Part shown: piece after piece, positions 31,301 through 37,836 of the stretch | How positions within the stretch are numbered: the stretch's first letter is position 1 | How the letters are laid out: every line of letters starts with the position of its first letter | Source: Flavobacterium rivuli WB 3.3-2 = DSM 21788 | GTDB lineage: Bacteria > Bacteroidota > Bacteroidia > Flavobacteriales > Flavobacteriaceae | Reading direction: 5' to 3' | Length of the DNA: 64,000 nt | Assembly: GCF_000378485.1 (NCBI RefSeq) | Contig: NZ_KB899969.1 | Span: 124,001 to 188,000 of the forward strand | Notes under the pieces: model-generated | The model's input: the letters and a program-made list of their open reading frames with translations, nothing else | What the model was told of the DNA's origin: nothing | Databases searched by the model: none | Translations under genes and position numbers: made by a program

Positions 31301-32877
31301 CGTATGATGTAAACGGCAACATAAAGACTAAAACAGCCCCAAGCCAAAACACCCGCACTTTTGTGTGGGACGAAAGCAATCGCCTTCGCGTTACCAGCGA
31401 TACCCAAACCATGCAACATTACATTTATGACGCTGGCGGAGAAAGGGTGCTAAAAGCTACCTCGTTAATGTCATCGGTATACGAGAATGGTACACCGGTA
31501 AACAGCAGTATAAGTTTTAGTGCTTATACTACTTATCCAAGTGCGTTTATAGTAGTAAACAGCAACGGGAACTACAGCAAGCATTATTATGCCGGCAGCC
31601 AGCGCATAGTAAGCAGGATAGGCGACCAGCCCATAACCATATTTAACAGTGCATTGCCACGTACAGCGCTTCAGCAGGACAGCAGTAATAGCCAGAGTAA
31701 TAATACTGAAAGTAACAACTCCGAAAGTTTTGATGAAGACGCTTTGCGCCAGCTACAAATAGCTGACCTCTCGCAAATGCTTACAAAAGACAAACTGGGC
31801 AAGGCAACCTTTAAAAAGTATGAGCCGGAAACTAATGATAAAAAGGAAGATGCTACAGAAAAATCTTTAAGTACAACGGCGGCAGCACTTGCACCACCAC
31901 CGGGTAATATATATTACTACCACCCGGACCATTTGGGCAGTAGTAATTATATAACCGATATTAATGGGCAGCCCTACCAGTTTTACTTAAATTTGCCTTT
32001 TGGCGAAACCATGGCAGAGCAGCATAGCCTTACCGAAGATTATGCAACGCCATATAAGTTTAACGGCAAGGAACTTGATAGCGAGACAGGATTATACTAC
32101 TATGGAGCGCGTTACTATGACCCAAGAACAAGTATATGGCTAAGTACTGACCCGTTGATGGAAAAGTATCCTAATGTGAATCCCTATGTATACTGTGTAC
32201 AGAATCCTATTAATTTGATTGATCCTGATGGTAGGGACTTTATAACATACCTAGTATATTTTGTAGGGTTAAGAAAAGTCGCTAAACTTGGTTTTTCTGG
32301 AGGAACTTTTAATAATGCAATGCGTAAATTTATGGGCACTTCTCATGGAAAGAACTTTGTATCTCAATTTATGGGAAAAGGCGACAAAGCTTTTGGATAC
32401 ACAGCCGATAGTGATGGTAAATATTCAGATTACAAAATGCTGGTATTCGAAAACGCCGCTAAAGATGGTGGTGAAAGAGGGGCAATCATGGGTACAGTAG
32501 CTGAGGCCTGGTTTTCAGCTAGGGTTAATGACGGGAAATTGGAGTTTACTATGGTAATTGATGGATTATATTCAGAAGAGAAACTCGTCGAAACTATTGG
32601 ACATGAATTACTTGTTCATGGAGATATAGTGGATCTGCTTGTCTCTAAATTTAAAGAACTTGGTGCTGATGGCTTCCAAACCTGGTATGCTGATTATCAA
32701 AAAAATAATGAGAATGATCATGTTGCAATACGAGACAATGATACTAGTCATAGAGGATATAAAAGATATACGGAGTCAAAAAATGAGCTAATAAAAAGAT
32801 ATCGAAAATTTGAAGAAATTTTTAAAATTAAAGATAAGTTTTACAAAGAAAAATATGCCAAATATGAAAAGAAATAA
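22369..32877 (+). CDS. Giant SpvB/TcdB/RHS polymorphic toxin with HExxH tip
   Basis: 3,502 residues. Signal-like hydrophobic segment at 14-36; a ZU5-like region about 370-460 (YRFLPDGTQFNAPVTI); SpvB domain from about 500 (YPIKIPAGRKGMQPQVNLQY); VCBS/FG-GAP repeats such as DVDGDGIDDI (894), DLNGDGYPDI (1711), DVNGDGLPDR (1913), DIDGDGYVDF (2008); a TcdB-mid-N region about 2040; YD/RHS repeats about 2390-3030; RHS core with YYYHPDHLGSSNYI (3181) and YYGARYYDPRTSIWLSTDPL (3243); the delimiter NPINLIDPDGRDF ends near 3290. The variable tip 3291-3502 carries HELLVH (3412-3417), an HExxH zinc-metallopeptidase-like motif. Residues of about 1046-1700 form an insert with an acidic EPEEEEEF run. RHS shells enclose and self-release a C-terminal toxin; target cell and export route are unknown, though the preceding gene is T9SS. 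Confidence 0.88.
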   Translation: MEYNKNYFTVKGKFIALIHRVVLVAMLHSTFVAPAQGIINAYINKRDRHTIYSYTDGSKNLPEIINQSATLGQKPYANLNPSFIKQVQPAIYDNVNRVLKKILPADLKEGIIGISQEMPIDNPADNLFKVTINDLPTLNSKVYITYELYGLNDHQSVARSINERLSTGGYLIKAQPGWSVQKEEIDVAWLKKGQNTILFTVPDGANYLYKIRNLTLEIEQTAQVNPLMVLPNRSILLSKDNKIYVKGFLRGDNSDAKIYAGDVQLNITNNEFEGIVPITDAIKINKFIVVKALNKEGLLGQELLFIDNITEADNAFKIEDKQLNFSKFFKANSNESLQTEGASLVLNDSALVTDKTLSVTKLRGIDIPPMESGMINVTKGASAYRFLPDGTQFNAPVTIGIAYDTLLLPTGYTPKDIKTYFFDTDSKSWKVVQLDSIDNKNFKIISKTTHFTDYINGIIQSPDSPETSAFMPNMMNDIKAADPSAEMTLISPPQASQKGDANISYPIKIPAGRKGMQPQVNLQYSNNGGSGWLGQGWNISTPAITIDTRWGVPSFDPVNESELYSLNGEQLMYPSDFLPHRHKISTIDNITPVPQTQARSANKKFTLRKEGSFAKIERKGNSPSNYYWKVTATDGTISWYGGYVDDDVLENTVIKDSSGRIVHWALYMVEDVFGNNIIYEYDNANITGLTGQNAVLNGSNTFYIKNIYYTGRNAGHGKYQVAFNYALTGSAKTIRTDATFTARLGLKQADPYVLNNIDIKYNTTLIRSYLFAYDPGAFSKRLLKSVTEKDKNNVIFHAHTFDYYDDVATNGGRLFKADQTVSTPTISADYSLEFGNLLHASKINSAQSTETGYSIKPSVGIEIWPLRSTNRPDRTLLVGAPFGENNVKSRGKVTLVDVDGDGIDDIVYKTNNGLQYYPGRITISSQGVRTNSFASVSKSMHNISDFSFTKANTKTIFGDSWDVTFLNFFAGTERTKSKSESTIYFTDANSDGLMDIVNNGVVNFNRIDTATGEPTFTSNSNVTPNMVLSGISPVGEPGPSVQETEIDEPEEEEEFNDSYDVVKVWMAPATGQIKIDATFINESAGSANFTLEHFHNGTVSLLRSATITNSYTLPLPQDPSSGLLNVTTGDRLYFRFHNNKNMANPIVNTDVTIYFLTYDNPYLEYTNRPDYYPPQDHFSNRRSFTIKDNNPVSMPGSGTVSITWEEFYAACYNQFADCDNMYQIFKRTTNAQGVNTDVLIYPLSNPQIPWGDEALISPTADLINIPVTDPTTSFLFKISDEGAFYFGTLDAASSNDNPIFFNDSWEPKLTFVPDSDNLNNSSGFTIYPIPEVPMYRIASLKRNFCLLPPATDPTHPTWNPPATADNYWVKPNIEIIDNTALSSIDNGSFNFMVYQDYRIRKVTITSGVISIDSAEPFFLHYGTTNSAYLRNLEFYYFVDKENIELFEKYRQAVGNKLAVIGYQSNPSDTMKTEAVSVYYKNEFENFGYMQNGWGQFMYNDEYDTNANTPAGAFSSKLINDQLVTQPFDTTDIRNNNPLFNTGCDPAASNYEQCVQNYLATFGNIPAEGSTIDPANVDTIIQNVQPISDNLPFNMAVLPLKHVRESYNYQEDTSYGLYNSQYIKYNKLRAGGRQDINPGSSSSGSGLSYPELTADAEPSQLLPNLSTGMKAINKIHRSVARSNSVGWSGGSGVGGVLSNSNSSYSHTVTDFVDLNGDGYPDIVTTDALQKTNMLGGHIAATANPGTGNITEEESSVTGLSGSRRYLLSGRKTGEFNISNKSGTSGDGTSQTKSGQYEAGPASSRIGLGINLAGSDKVNGYWLDINGDGLQDRVDDISGFKFQLNRGQNVFNSQDYISFNALGNIETTPGTASVNFGLADTAQALLGNSRFFGGGSVSGNAGYSASSGNTKSSYIDVNGDGLPDRVEGTTVKYNTGTGFGTATSLTVSGGTPLTLDSDSNSQALSLSGTVGAYIGFPLCCPLLPVLHIKFGGTFDATTSLSINQTKKIFKDIDGDGYVDFIKYSGNSAATDGNFSVNYSAIGRTNMLKTVKNPLGGSFVVDYEPSIKTYSDPNSHWVMKQLIVKDGYDRVNDGIDEYTKSFKYQGGYYDRREREFYGFAAVNTIDYTATAGQIYRVSVQSYHNSSYYVNGLLLETYVINAGQNFINKTTNTYQVKKMVNGAFDPTISTPIAYDKGGTEGRGSAVVLLTQTDNYVYELGSTPVASRVKMEYDTYARVVKYTYQGNVNDLSDDYRTDIEYHSSAALLTKNLINVPKKVSVYDTSSGTDIIKRERTTVVDESTGYVTSITAKIDGTNDAITDMKYDEYGNLAMITLPGNSTSTSERVVRNYNYDTVENKYLTKVVDGFNYASSTPFESSSTYDYNFDKVLVSTDISGNKMEYTYDASGRLKTILAPKEKAASLPYTISFTYNPLYVAGQGVTQANFMPFATTSHYDGDHAGNDIQTITFIDGLARVVQVKKDIETNTGSGVVEAMSISGKTMYDLYGRAIQQFHPYYEAKSSSINNAVNEYNSPNKVITNYDIADRVTNTQDPAGKMSYMYYSVVTNGTYPQLRTSTVTDQNATAIEQTNSYSDANGRIVKTENFLGNTAIKTSFVYNAIGELLTYTDDAGISTTYTYDFLGRKISLKHPDNGLTTYTYAPAGNITQLQTATLAANTAIQVADRFIKYKYNFNHLTEVNYPNTGANLNVANVKYDYGTAGNDKGRIVSQKDATGTQTFAYGSMGELVTNTRTVVGPNIPTRTFTTTFNYDSWNRIKNIGYPDGEKVTYQYDKGGNLNFVAGTMNGAAYPYVKDIQYDYYEQRTQLTYGNNTVTNYTYSADLRRMTNMVAKTPSGQNMFNNAYTYDYVGNIMGINNTAVPNTTNQMGGAYKNNYTYDTLNRLVSASGDFTGNTAQQANNNDFKANYSLAMVYKTTHGIEKKTQGHNKNNTAVAANTYTNNYTYIANTHKLQSINAGTATAENFTYDVNGNIKTKTAPSQNTRTFVWDESNRLRVTSDTQTMQHYIYDAGGERVLKATSLMSSVYENGTPVNSSISFSAYTTYPSAFIVVNSNGNYSKHYYAGSQRIVSRIGDQPITIFNSALPRTALQQDSSNSQSNNTESNNSESFDEDALRQLQIADLSQMLTKDKLGKATFKKYEPETNDKKEDATEKSLSTTAAALAPPPGNIYYYHPDHLGSSNYITDINGQPYQFYLNLPFGETMAEQHSLTEDYATPYKFNGKELDSETGLYYYGARYYDPRTSIWLSTDPLMEKYPNVNPYVYCVQNPINLIDPDGRDFITYLVYFVGLRKVAKLGFSGGTFNNAMRKFMGTSHGKNFVSQFMGKGDKAFGYTADSDGKYSDYKMLVFENAAKDGGERGAIMGTVAEAWFSARVNDGKLEFTMVIDGLYSEEKLVETIGHELLVHGDIVDLLVSKFKELGADGFQTWYADYQKNNENDHVAIRDNDTSHRGYKRYTESKNELIKRYRKFEEIFKIKDKFYKEKYAKYEKK

Positions 32878-33457
32878 AACTTACTACTCTATAATAGTAT
32901 TAATATTTTTTTTAACAAGTTGTGATAAAAATGTTGACGAATTTATTACTTTGAAGAGTAATATTAATAGAACTCTTAAAATACATAATCATGGTGATTC
33001 AATGATTCTTACATTCAGTAGTAAAAAAAATAACAAAATAATTTTAACTGAAAAATTAGTAAAGGATAAAGATGGATACAAGAGAAAAATTGATTATGAT
33101 GATGATCTCTGCGGAGATATGACAAGAGAAAATATAATATTGGCATTGAAAGATGAATTTCGTCATTCTTATGAATGTGTTGACGGTAGACATGATTTTT
33201 ATATTATAAAACTTAATGACGGTAATTTTTTAAGTATTGAGAATGTTTATGGAATATATTCGTATAGTAATAGATATTATTATAATCGAGAATATAAAAT
33301 CTTAAAGTTTGAACAATATTTGAACACAAAAAAATACGAATATCTAAATGTTGATAACCTTTTTTACAAAATAGATATACCTAAATCATTATTCGTAGCT
33401 AAAATTAAACGAGATAGTATAAATTATCAAAAGAAGTATTTTAAAATTTCTGATTAG
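32864..33457 (+). CDS. Lipoprotein, candidate immunity protein of the HExxH tip
   Basis: 197 residues from the ATG at 32864 (an alternative ATG is at 32855, and the frame opens at 32810). The signal ends in the lipobox FFLTSC, so the mature protein is a lipoprotein. The rest is small, basic/Tyr-rich and unrecognised. Its start overlaps the stop of the toxin gene by 14 bp, the usual tight coupling of an immunity gene to its toxin. A membrane-anchored immunity protein would suit a toxin arriving in the periplasm. The immunity role is inferred from position only. Confidence 0.6.
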   Translation: MKRNKTYYSIIVLIFFLTSCDKNVDEFITLKSNINRTLKIHNHGDSMILTFSSKKNNKIILTEKLVKDKDGYKRKIDYDDDLCGDMTRENIILALKDEFRHSYECVDGRHDFYIIKLNDGNFLSIENVYGIYSYSNRYYYNREYKILKFEQYLNTKKYEYLNVDNLFYKIDIPKSLFVAKIKRDSINYQKKYFKISD

Positions 33458-33677
33458 CACACTTATGTATAGTTCTACTCCTGCTACTCTCAAAGCTCTT
33501 TACTTGTGCATATTTTGTAGGACAATATAATGAGACTCTTACATGAATGATATTAAATTTTAAAGTATAATTGTTTGAGTATTCTATAAAAGGGCAACCG
33601 AACCGTTACACTTTTAAAAAAATTATGATCCACAAAGCGATAGGGAAAACTGATTTGCTGTAAAATATTCGCATAGA

Positions 33678-33912
33678 ACGGCGGCTGTACTTGCACCACC
33701 TCCGGGTAATATATATTATTATCACCCGGACCATTTGGCAGCAGCAATTATTTAACCGATATTAATGGGCAGCCCTACCAGTTTTACTTAAATTTGCCTT
33801 TTGGCGAATCGTAGTAAAGCGGAGATTCATGGAACACCAAACAAAATAATATTGTGTGAGGTACACCATGGCAGAGCAGCATAGCCTTACCGAAGATTAT
33901 GCTACGCCTTAA
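33678..33912 (+). pseudogene. RHS core fragment (tip copy 2, broken 5' part)
   Basis: Near-identical to the intact RHS core at 31890-32060: PPPGNIYYYHPDHL, then a one-base loss in TTGGGCAGC shifts the frame. A 56-bp foreign insert (33809-33864) interrupts the FGE/TMAEQ junction, and a stop follows where YKFNGKELDS is expected (33910-33912). It lies 220 bp after the candidate immunity gene. This is a displaced alternative C-terminal cassette, as seen in RHS/CDI toxin loci, with decayed junctions. Confidence 0.85.
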
Positions 33913-33936
33913 AATTTTAATGACGACATAGCGTTA

Positions 33937-33959
33937 AAAACAGCCCGGTGGGCTGTTTT
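33937..33959 (+). terminator. Perfect hairpin inside tip copy 2
   Basis: AAAACAGCCC-GGT-GGGCTGTTTT: a perfect 10-bp stem with a 3-base loop and a T run on the plus strand, placed where the core's YKFNGKELDSETG segment should be. The shape is that of an intrinsic terminator, but the reading frame of the lipase-like gene runs through it. Confidence 0.6.
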
Positions 33960-33978
33960 AGCTAATGGGCCAGGTGGT

Positions 33979-34851
33979 GTGGTGGCAAAGGATAGCAAAA
34001 CCGGCCTGTATTATTATGGAGCGCGTTACTATGATCCAAGGACAAGTATATTTTTAAGTACTGACCCGTTGATGGAGAAGTACCCTAATGTCAATCCTTA
34101 TGTGTACTGTGTACAGAATCCAGTTGTATTGGTTGATCCAGATGGCAAAGACCCAACCCCTTTTGAGGCTGCATTAATGGCTTCGGATGTCTATAGCAAT
34201 ACAGGTAATCTTGCGGGTGGTTGGCAACAATCAGCCATGTACGGTTTCAACTTAAATGTAGAAGAAACCGGCTTAAAGGGAACTATGTATGAAAGAATTA
34301 AAGAGGATGGAGTCACTGAATATGCATTTGTTTTTGCTGGAACTGAGGAAATAGAAAAGGATGGTTTAAATGATTTAACTCAAGTTGTTGGCTTTTCGGA
34401 TCAGTATCACAGAGCTGGATTAGTAGCGGAGCAGATGGAACAATACATAGGTGACCAACAATTGACGTTTGTAGGTCATTCATTAGGAGGAGGATTGGCA
34501 AATTATGCATCATTAAGAACTGGAAGGTCTTCTGTAACTTTTAACCCTGCATGGATATCAAATGCAACCAAAAAAAAACGTAAAAATAATAAATTAAAAA
34601 AAGGTAATTATCGCAGGAACTATATACACGAAAGTGACCCATTAAATAGAATCCAAGTTCTTGGCGGCAGAGCCGTAGGTATAGAACCAACAGGTGAACA
34701 GTACATTGTAAACGGTGGTCTATTCAGTAATATCATTACGGGTCATTTAATTGGAACAATGATAAGTAGAATGCAATCTAACAAGCAGAATACAGTTCAT
34801 AGTGGTAATAGGGATGATAAAATTATCCATATTTCACCAAGAGATTTTTAG
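33979..34851 (+). CDS. RHS tip with lipase-class-3-like toxin domain
   Basis: 290 residues from the GTG at 33979; the frame is open back to 33913 but has no ATG, so the start is uncertain and it may be silent as it stands. It begins with the end of an RHS core (TGLYYYGARYYDPRTSIFLSTDPL, residues 7-30, and NPVVLVDPDGKD near 50), matching the intact toxin. The remaining 235 residues are an alpha/beta hydrolase of the lipase class 3/DUF2974 type: FVFAGTEE and the nucleophile elbow FVGHSLGGG (Ser168). Such domains are known as RHS and T6SS phospholipase tips. It is an orphan alternative toxin tip that could be recombined onto the full-length gene. Confidence 0.82.
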   Translation: MVAKDSKTGLYYYGARYYDPRTSIFLSTDPLMEKYPNVNPYVYCVQNPVVLVDPDGKDPTPFEAALMASDVYSNTGNLAGGWQQSAMYGFNLNVEETGLKGTMYERIKEDGVTEYAFVFAGTEEIEKDGLNDLTQVVGFSDQYHRAGLVAEQMEQYIGDQQLTFVGHSLGGGLANYASLRTGRSSVTFNPAWISNATKKKRKNNKLKKGNYRRNYIHESDPLNRIQVLGGRAVGIEPTGEQYIVNGGLFSNIITGHLIGTMISRMQSNKQNTVHSGNRDDKIIHISPRDF

Positions 34852-34887
34852 TTTTAATTTTTTTAAATCTTATTAAATAAAACAATA

Positions 34888-35283
34888 ATGGGAATTATTA
34901 TTTATCCTTTTCTAATAATGAACGCTATCCTTGTTTTGATATCGATTATTATGATTATAAAATCAACATTAAAAGAAAATATTGAAGTAAAACATTGTAT
35001 ATATGGGTTCTTCGTATCATTTTTAATTTATAGTGTTTTATATATTGATTACAAATTTAGTACTAGTGCATATCCCTTAGGAACATATTTTATGTTTCCT
35101 TTTTTTATGATATTTATACCGTTTATAATTGGTTTATCAACTAGATTTAGTAAACACATAATCGGTAAATGGATTTCAAAAGTTTTTTTATACAGTGTAA
35201 TTTTTTCAGGTTTATTTATAATTTTTTTTCAAAACTATACTTTTTATATAATTGATTTTTTAGGTATCCCAAAACATTTTTAA
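34888..35283 (+). CDS. Small membrane protein, candidate immunity to the lipase-like tip
   Basis: 131 residues with four predicted membrane helices (about 4-27, 39-60, 67-87 and 105-125). There is no known domain. It follows the lipase-like tip by 36 bp on the same strand and is very AT-rich. Immunity proteins of phospholipase tips are often membrane proteins, so the role is plausible but rests on position. Confidence 0.5.
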   Translation: MGIIIYPFLIMNAILVLISIIMIIKSTLKENIEVKHCIYGFFVSFLIYSVLYIDYKFSTSAYPLGTYFMFPFFMIFIPFIIGLSTRFSKHIIGKWISKVFLYSVIFSGLFIIFFQNYTFYIIDFLGIPKHF

Positions 35284-35354
35284 AAATTATTTAGTTTAAT
35301 ATTCAGTGTTAGGCTATACTGCACATGAGCCTGCTTGAAAAAAATATTTTATCC

Positions 35355-35397
35355 CTCACATATTGCTTAAGCTTTAGACTTATGCAATATGTGTGAG
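35355..35397. repeat. Hairpin between toxin module 2 and tip copy 3
   Basis: CTCACATATTGC ... GCAATATGTGTGAG with a 17-base loop; a two-base bulge on the right side. It follows the candidate immunity gene by 70 bp and could act as a terminator without a clear T run. Confidence 0.5.
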
Positions 35398-35415
35398 ATT
35401 TAGATGCTATACAGT

Positions 35416-35889
35416 CTTTAAAAGTATGAGCCCGAAACTAATGATAAAAAGGAAGATGCTACAGAAAAATCTTTAAATACAACAGCGACACTTGCACCAC
35501 CGCCGGGTAATATATATTATTTTCACCCGGACCATTTGGGCAGCAGTACTTATTTAACCGATATAAATGTGCAGCCGTACCAGTTTTTCTTAAATTTGCC
35601 TTTTGGTGAAACCATGGCAGAGCAGCATAGCCTTACCGAAGATTATGAAACGCCATATAAATTTAACGGTAAAGAACTGGATAGCGAGACTGGGTTTTAT
35701 TATTATGGTGCAAGGTAATACGACCCAAGGACTAGCATATTTATAAATACCGACCCGTTCATGGAGAATTATCCAGATGTGTATTGTATGCTGAATCCTG
35801 CCATTTTAATTGATCCCGATGGAACACACATTGATCCTTTAAAATTCAGGAAAGTTGAAAAGTTATATTTGCTAGTTGATGAATTTTAA
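35416..35889 (+). pseudogene. RHS core fragment (tip copy 3, with internal stop)
   Basis: A third copy of the RHS core end: KYEPETNDKKEDATEKSL, then PPPGNIYYFHPDHLGSSTYL, the FGETMAEQHSLTEDYETPY segment, and GFYYYGAR followed by a TAA in place of the Tyr codon (35716-35718). Beyond the stop it continues in frame as YDPRTSIFINTDPF ... LNPAILIDPDGTHIDP with a short unrelated tail ending at 35889. The single stop suggests recent decay. The nearest sequence is the intact toxin, but the tail after DPDG is too short to be a toxin. Confidence 0.85.
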
Positions 35890-35924
35890 AGCCATTATTG
35901 AGCTTCTGCTAACCTATTTCTTCT

Positions 35925-37187
35925 CTATAAATTATTCCTATTTCTTTTTCTCTTCTTTTGAGATTTAAATTTTCTCGGCACATAATCAGAAGTATACTCA
36001 ACTTTAGTTAATGCATCCAATATTTTACCTATATCAGCAATAGAAAGCACGCCTTTATACTCCTCCATTATATCTATTAATGATTCCGCTGTGTGAGATT
36101 TCACTATTTGATTCTCCTTTCTTTCGCCGGTAATATTCATGGCACATCTTTCCTGAATTCCTTTTGCACTAAATTCTTTACCCAAAGCACTGCCGTTAAA
36201 GACACATTTAGTCTTGTGGTCAACATAGGTAATACCATACAGTATGCCATCGTTATTCTGGCGCAGGACTGTGTCGATTCCTTCTTTCTCTAAAGCGTTA
36301 ATCAATTGGGGTAGCACAATAATGTTGTCTTTCATAAAAGCCATATCAATGGCAGTTTTGACTCTTGATTTATTCGGCGAGCGCATAATTTCGTTAGTGC
36401 TATATTTTTTTTCAAGGTTTTCCAAGGTTGGCTTATTGTAAAAACTACTGGCCTTTATAGGAACTCCTATCGGCTTCCCATCTGCATCAAGTATGTGGTA
36501 GAGCAAGCCGTTGTGCTGCGCTACCCTTGAATTCTCAGTACCCTTATCTGCCCAAACGTTATATTGCTTCAATACAGCATTAAGCTCCGGCAGGCTTGTA
36601 TATTTATAATTCTTCACTACAAAATTCAATACGTTCTGGATGGCCTTTTTGCTTTCCAGTTTTCCATATTGCACCCGTTGAGATATCGGTTCAAGATTAT
36701 ACTCTTTCTTCTTTTGATCTTGGGCTTTCACCAAGCCAAATAATTCTTCAATTTCCTTTCGAGCCGGTTCCGACTTGCGGATGCCTAAATGGTGCAAGTC
36801 AATCCGCTTACCATCGGACTGAATATTTATAGTCGCCACATGCAGGTGCGGATGCCCTGCATCATGATGCTGATACACTAAATACGGCTGGTTGCCAAAG
36901 CCTATCTTATCCATGTAGGTATCTGCAATTTCTAACAGCTTTTCTTTTGGCATGTTACTTTCCGACACATCAAAATTTAGGGATATATGCACCGTATTAA
37001 CCTTTACGTTTTCATTCAGATGTAGCTGCTTTGTAAAGCGGTTGAGCTTTATAGTATCAGTCAGCTTATCGGCATCCATTCCAAAGTTTCCCGCGCCAAT
37101 ACATTCCGCTTTACCTTCCTTTACTTTATTCTCATTGTAATTGAAAGTGCGGTGAATGGATTGTCCGGTTTTAATTATCGCAACCAC
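35925..37187 (-). CDS. Relaxase (MobA/VirD2-type mobilization protein)
   Basis: 420 residues. The N-terminal relaxase domain (about 1-230) has an early Tyr/His-rich region and the metal-binding HxH motif in AGHPHLHVATINIQSD (about 112-127), typical of Bacteroidota mobilization relaxases. The C-terminal part is helical and basic, ending in a KKRKR tail. A relaxase nicks oriT and leads the strand to the recipient. Its start overlaps the end of the MobC-like gene by 13 bp, and a likely oriT lies just upstream of that gene. No type IV secretion genes are in the window, so the element is mobilizable, not self-conjugative. Confidence 0.9.
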   Translation of the reverse strand: MVAIIKTGQSIHRTFNYNENKVKEGKAECIGAGNFGMDADKLTDTIKLNRFTKQLHLNENVKVNTVHISLNFDVSESNMPKEKLLEIADTYMDKIGFGNQPYLVYQHHDAGHPHLHVATINIQSDGKRIDLHHLGIRKSEPARKEIEELFGLVKAQDQKKKEYNLEPISQRVQYGKLESKKAIQNVLNFVVKNYKYTSLPELNAVLKQYNVWADKGTENSRVAQHNGLLYHILDADGKPIGVPIKASSFYNKPTLENLEKKYSTNEIMRSPNKSRVKTAIDMAFMKDNIIVLPQLINALEKEGIDTVLRQNNDGILYGITYVDHKTKCVFNGSALGKEFSAKGIQERCAMNITGERKENQIVKSHTAESLIDIMEEYKGVLSIADIGKILDALTKVEYTSDYVPRKFKSQKKRKRNRNNL

Positions 37188-37585
37188 GATTCGATTAGTT
37201 TTTGCATCATGTTTTTCACAGTCTCTATCTGGGTAGAAAGTATCCTCCGGTGAATTTGGTATTCAGCATACCATTGCTTGAATTCGGTAAGCTGCTGAAG
37301 TGTATGCAGCTTCTTTACCACCTGGTTAAAGTTGTTTCCAATGGCATTCACTTCGCGGTGTGTCACCATTACCTGCGCCATTAAATCATCAGTGGACTGG
37401 TCACGGTAAGTTGTAGTAACTGGCTTATTGAATAGTACGTGGCGTACATAATCACTCAGCTTATGACAGTCGCTGGATTTCCATTTCTTTTCTATTGTTG
37501 CATACTCGCCGGGTGTCAGGCGCAGCCCGATAATGCGTGTCCTGTTTGAATTTTCTGCTTTCATCATTATATCATTTTCATTCAT
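37175..37585 (-). CDS. MobC-like relaxosome accessory protein
   Basis: 136 residues. An N-terminal ribbon-helix-helix-like DNA-binding segment (TRIIGLRLTPGEYATIEKKW, then LSDYVRHVLFN) and a C-terminal coiled coil, as in the Bacteroidota MobC/relaxosome family. The NAIGNNFNQVVKKLH stretch is a family hallmark. It binds near oriT and helps the relaxase. It is the first gene of the mob operon and overlaps the relaxase gene. Confidence 0.88.
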   Translation of the reverse strand: MNENDIMMKAENSNRTRIIGLRLTPGEYATIEKKWKSSDCHKLSDYVRHVLFNKPVTTTYRDQSTDDLMAQVMVTHREVNAIGNNFNQVVKKLHTLQQLTEFKQWYAEYQIHRRILSTQIETVKNMMQKLIESWLR

Positions 37586-37613
37586 TCAACAGCTTTAAAA
37601 CATTCCAGTGTCC

Positions 37614-37699
37614 CCGCCCACGACTTCGGAGTATGGGCGGCAAGATGTCGGTTGTGTTTAACAACCGTTCATCTTGCTGTTTGCTTCAAAGAGGCAAAC
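37614..37699. other. Candidate oriT: three inverted repeats upstream of mob genes
   Basis: Three hairpins in 86 bp: CCGCCCA/TGGGCGG (37614-37640), a long one GCAAGATG-t-CGGTTG ... CAACCG-tt-CATCTTGC (37640-37677), and GTTTGC/GCAAAC (37679-37699). Stacked hairpins beside mobC/relaxase genes are usual for oriT in mobilizable elements. The nick site cannot be told. Confidence 0.5.
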
Positions 37700-37790
37700 T
37701 CCGGCAGACTTTTTATGCTTTATACTAAGTTAAGAAGGATAGAAGCAGATTTCCAATCTTAGACAAATTTTGGTTAGGATCATAAAAAAA

Positions 37791-37810
37791 GACAGGCGTG
37801 AAAGCCTGTC
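37791..37810. terminator. Terminator after the DUF932 gene
   Basis: GACAGGC-gtgaaa-GCCTGTC hairpin flanked by an A run upstream (T run on the minus strand), 27 bp past the stop of the minus-strand DUF932 gene. Confidence 0.8.
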
Positions 37811-37836
37811 GAGTTGTAATGTAATAGAAGCCTGTA

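Noticed and set aside
31066..31419. 117-codon minus-strand frame within the RHS gene
   Set aside because: Antisense shadow of the RHS repeat region; the RHS frame is continuous.
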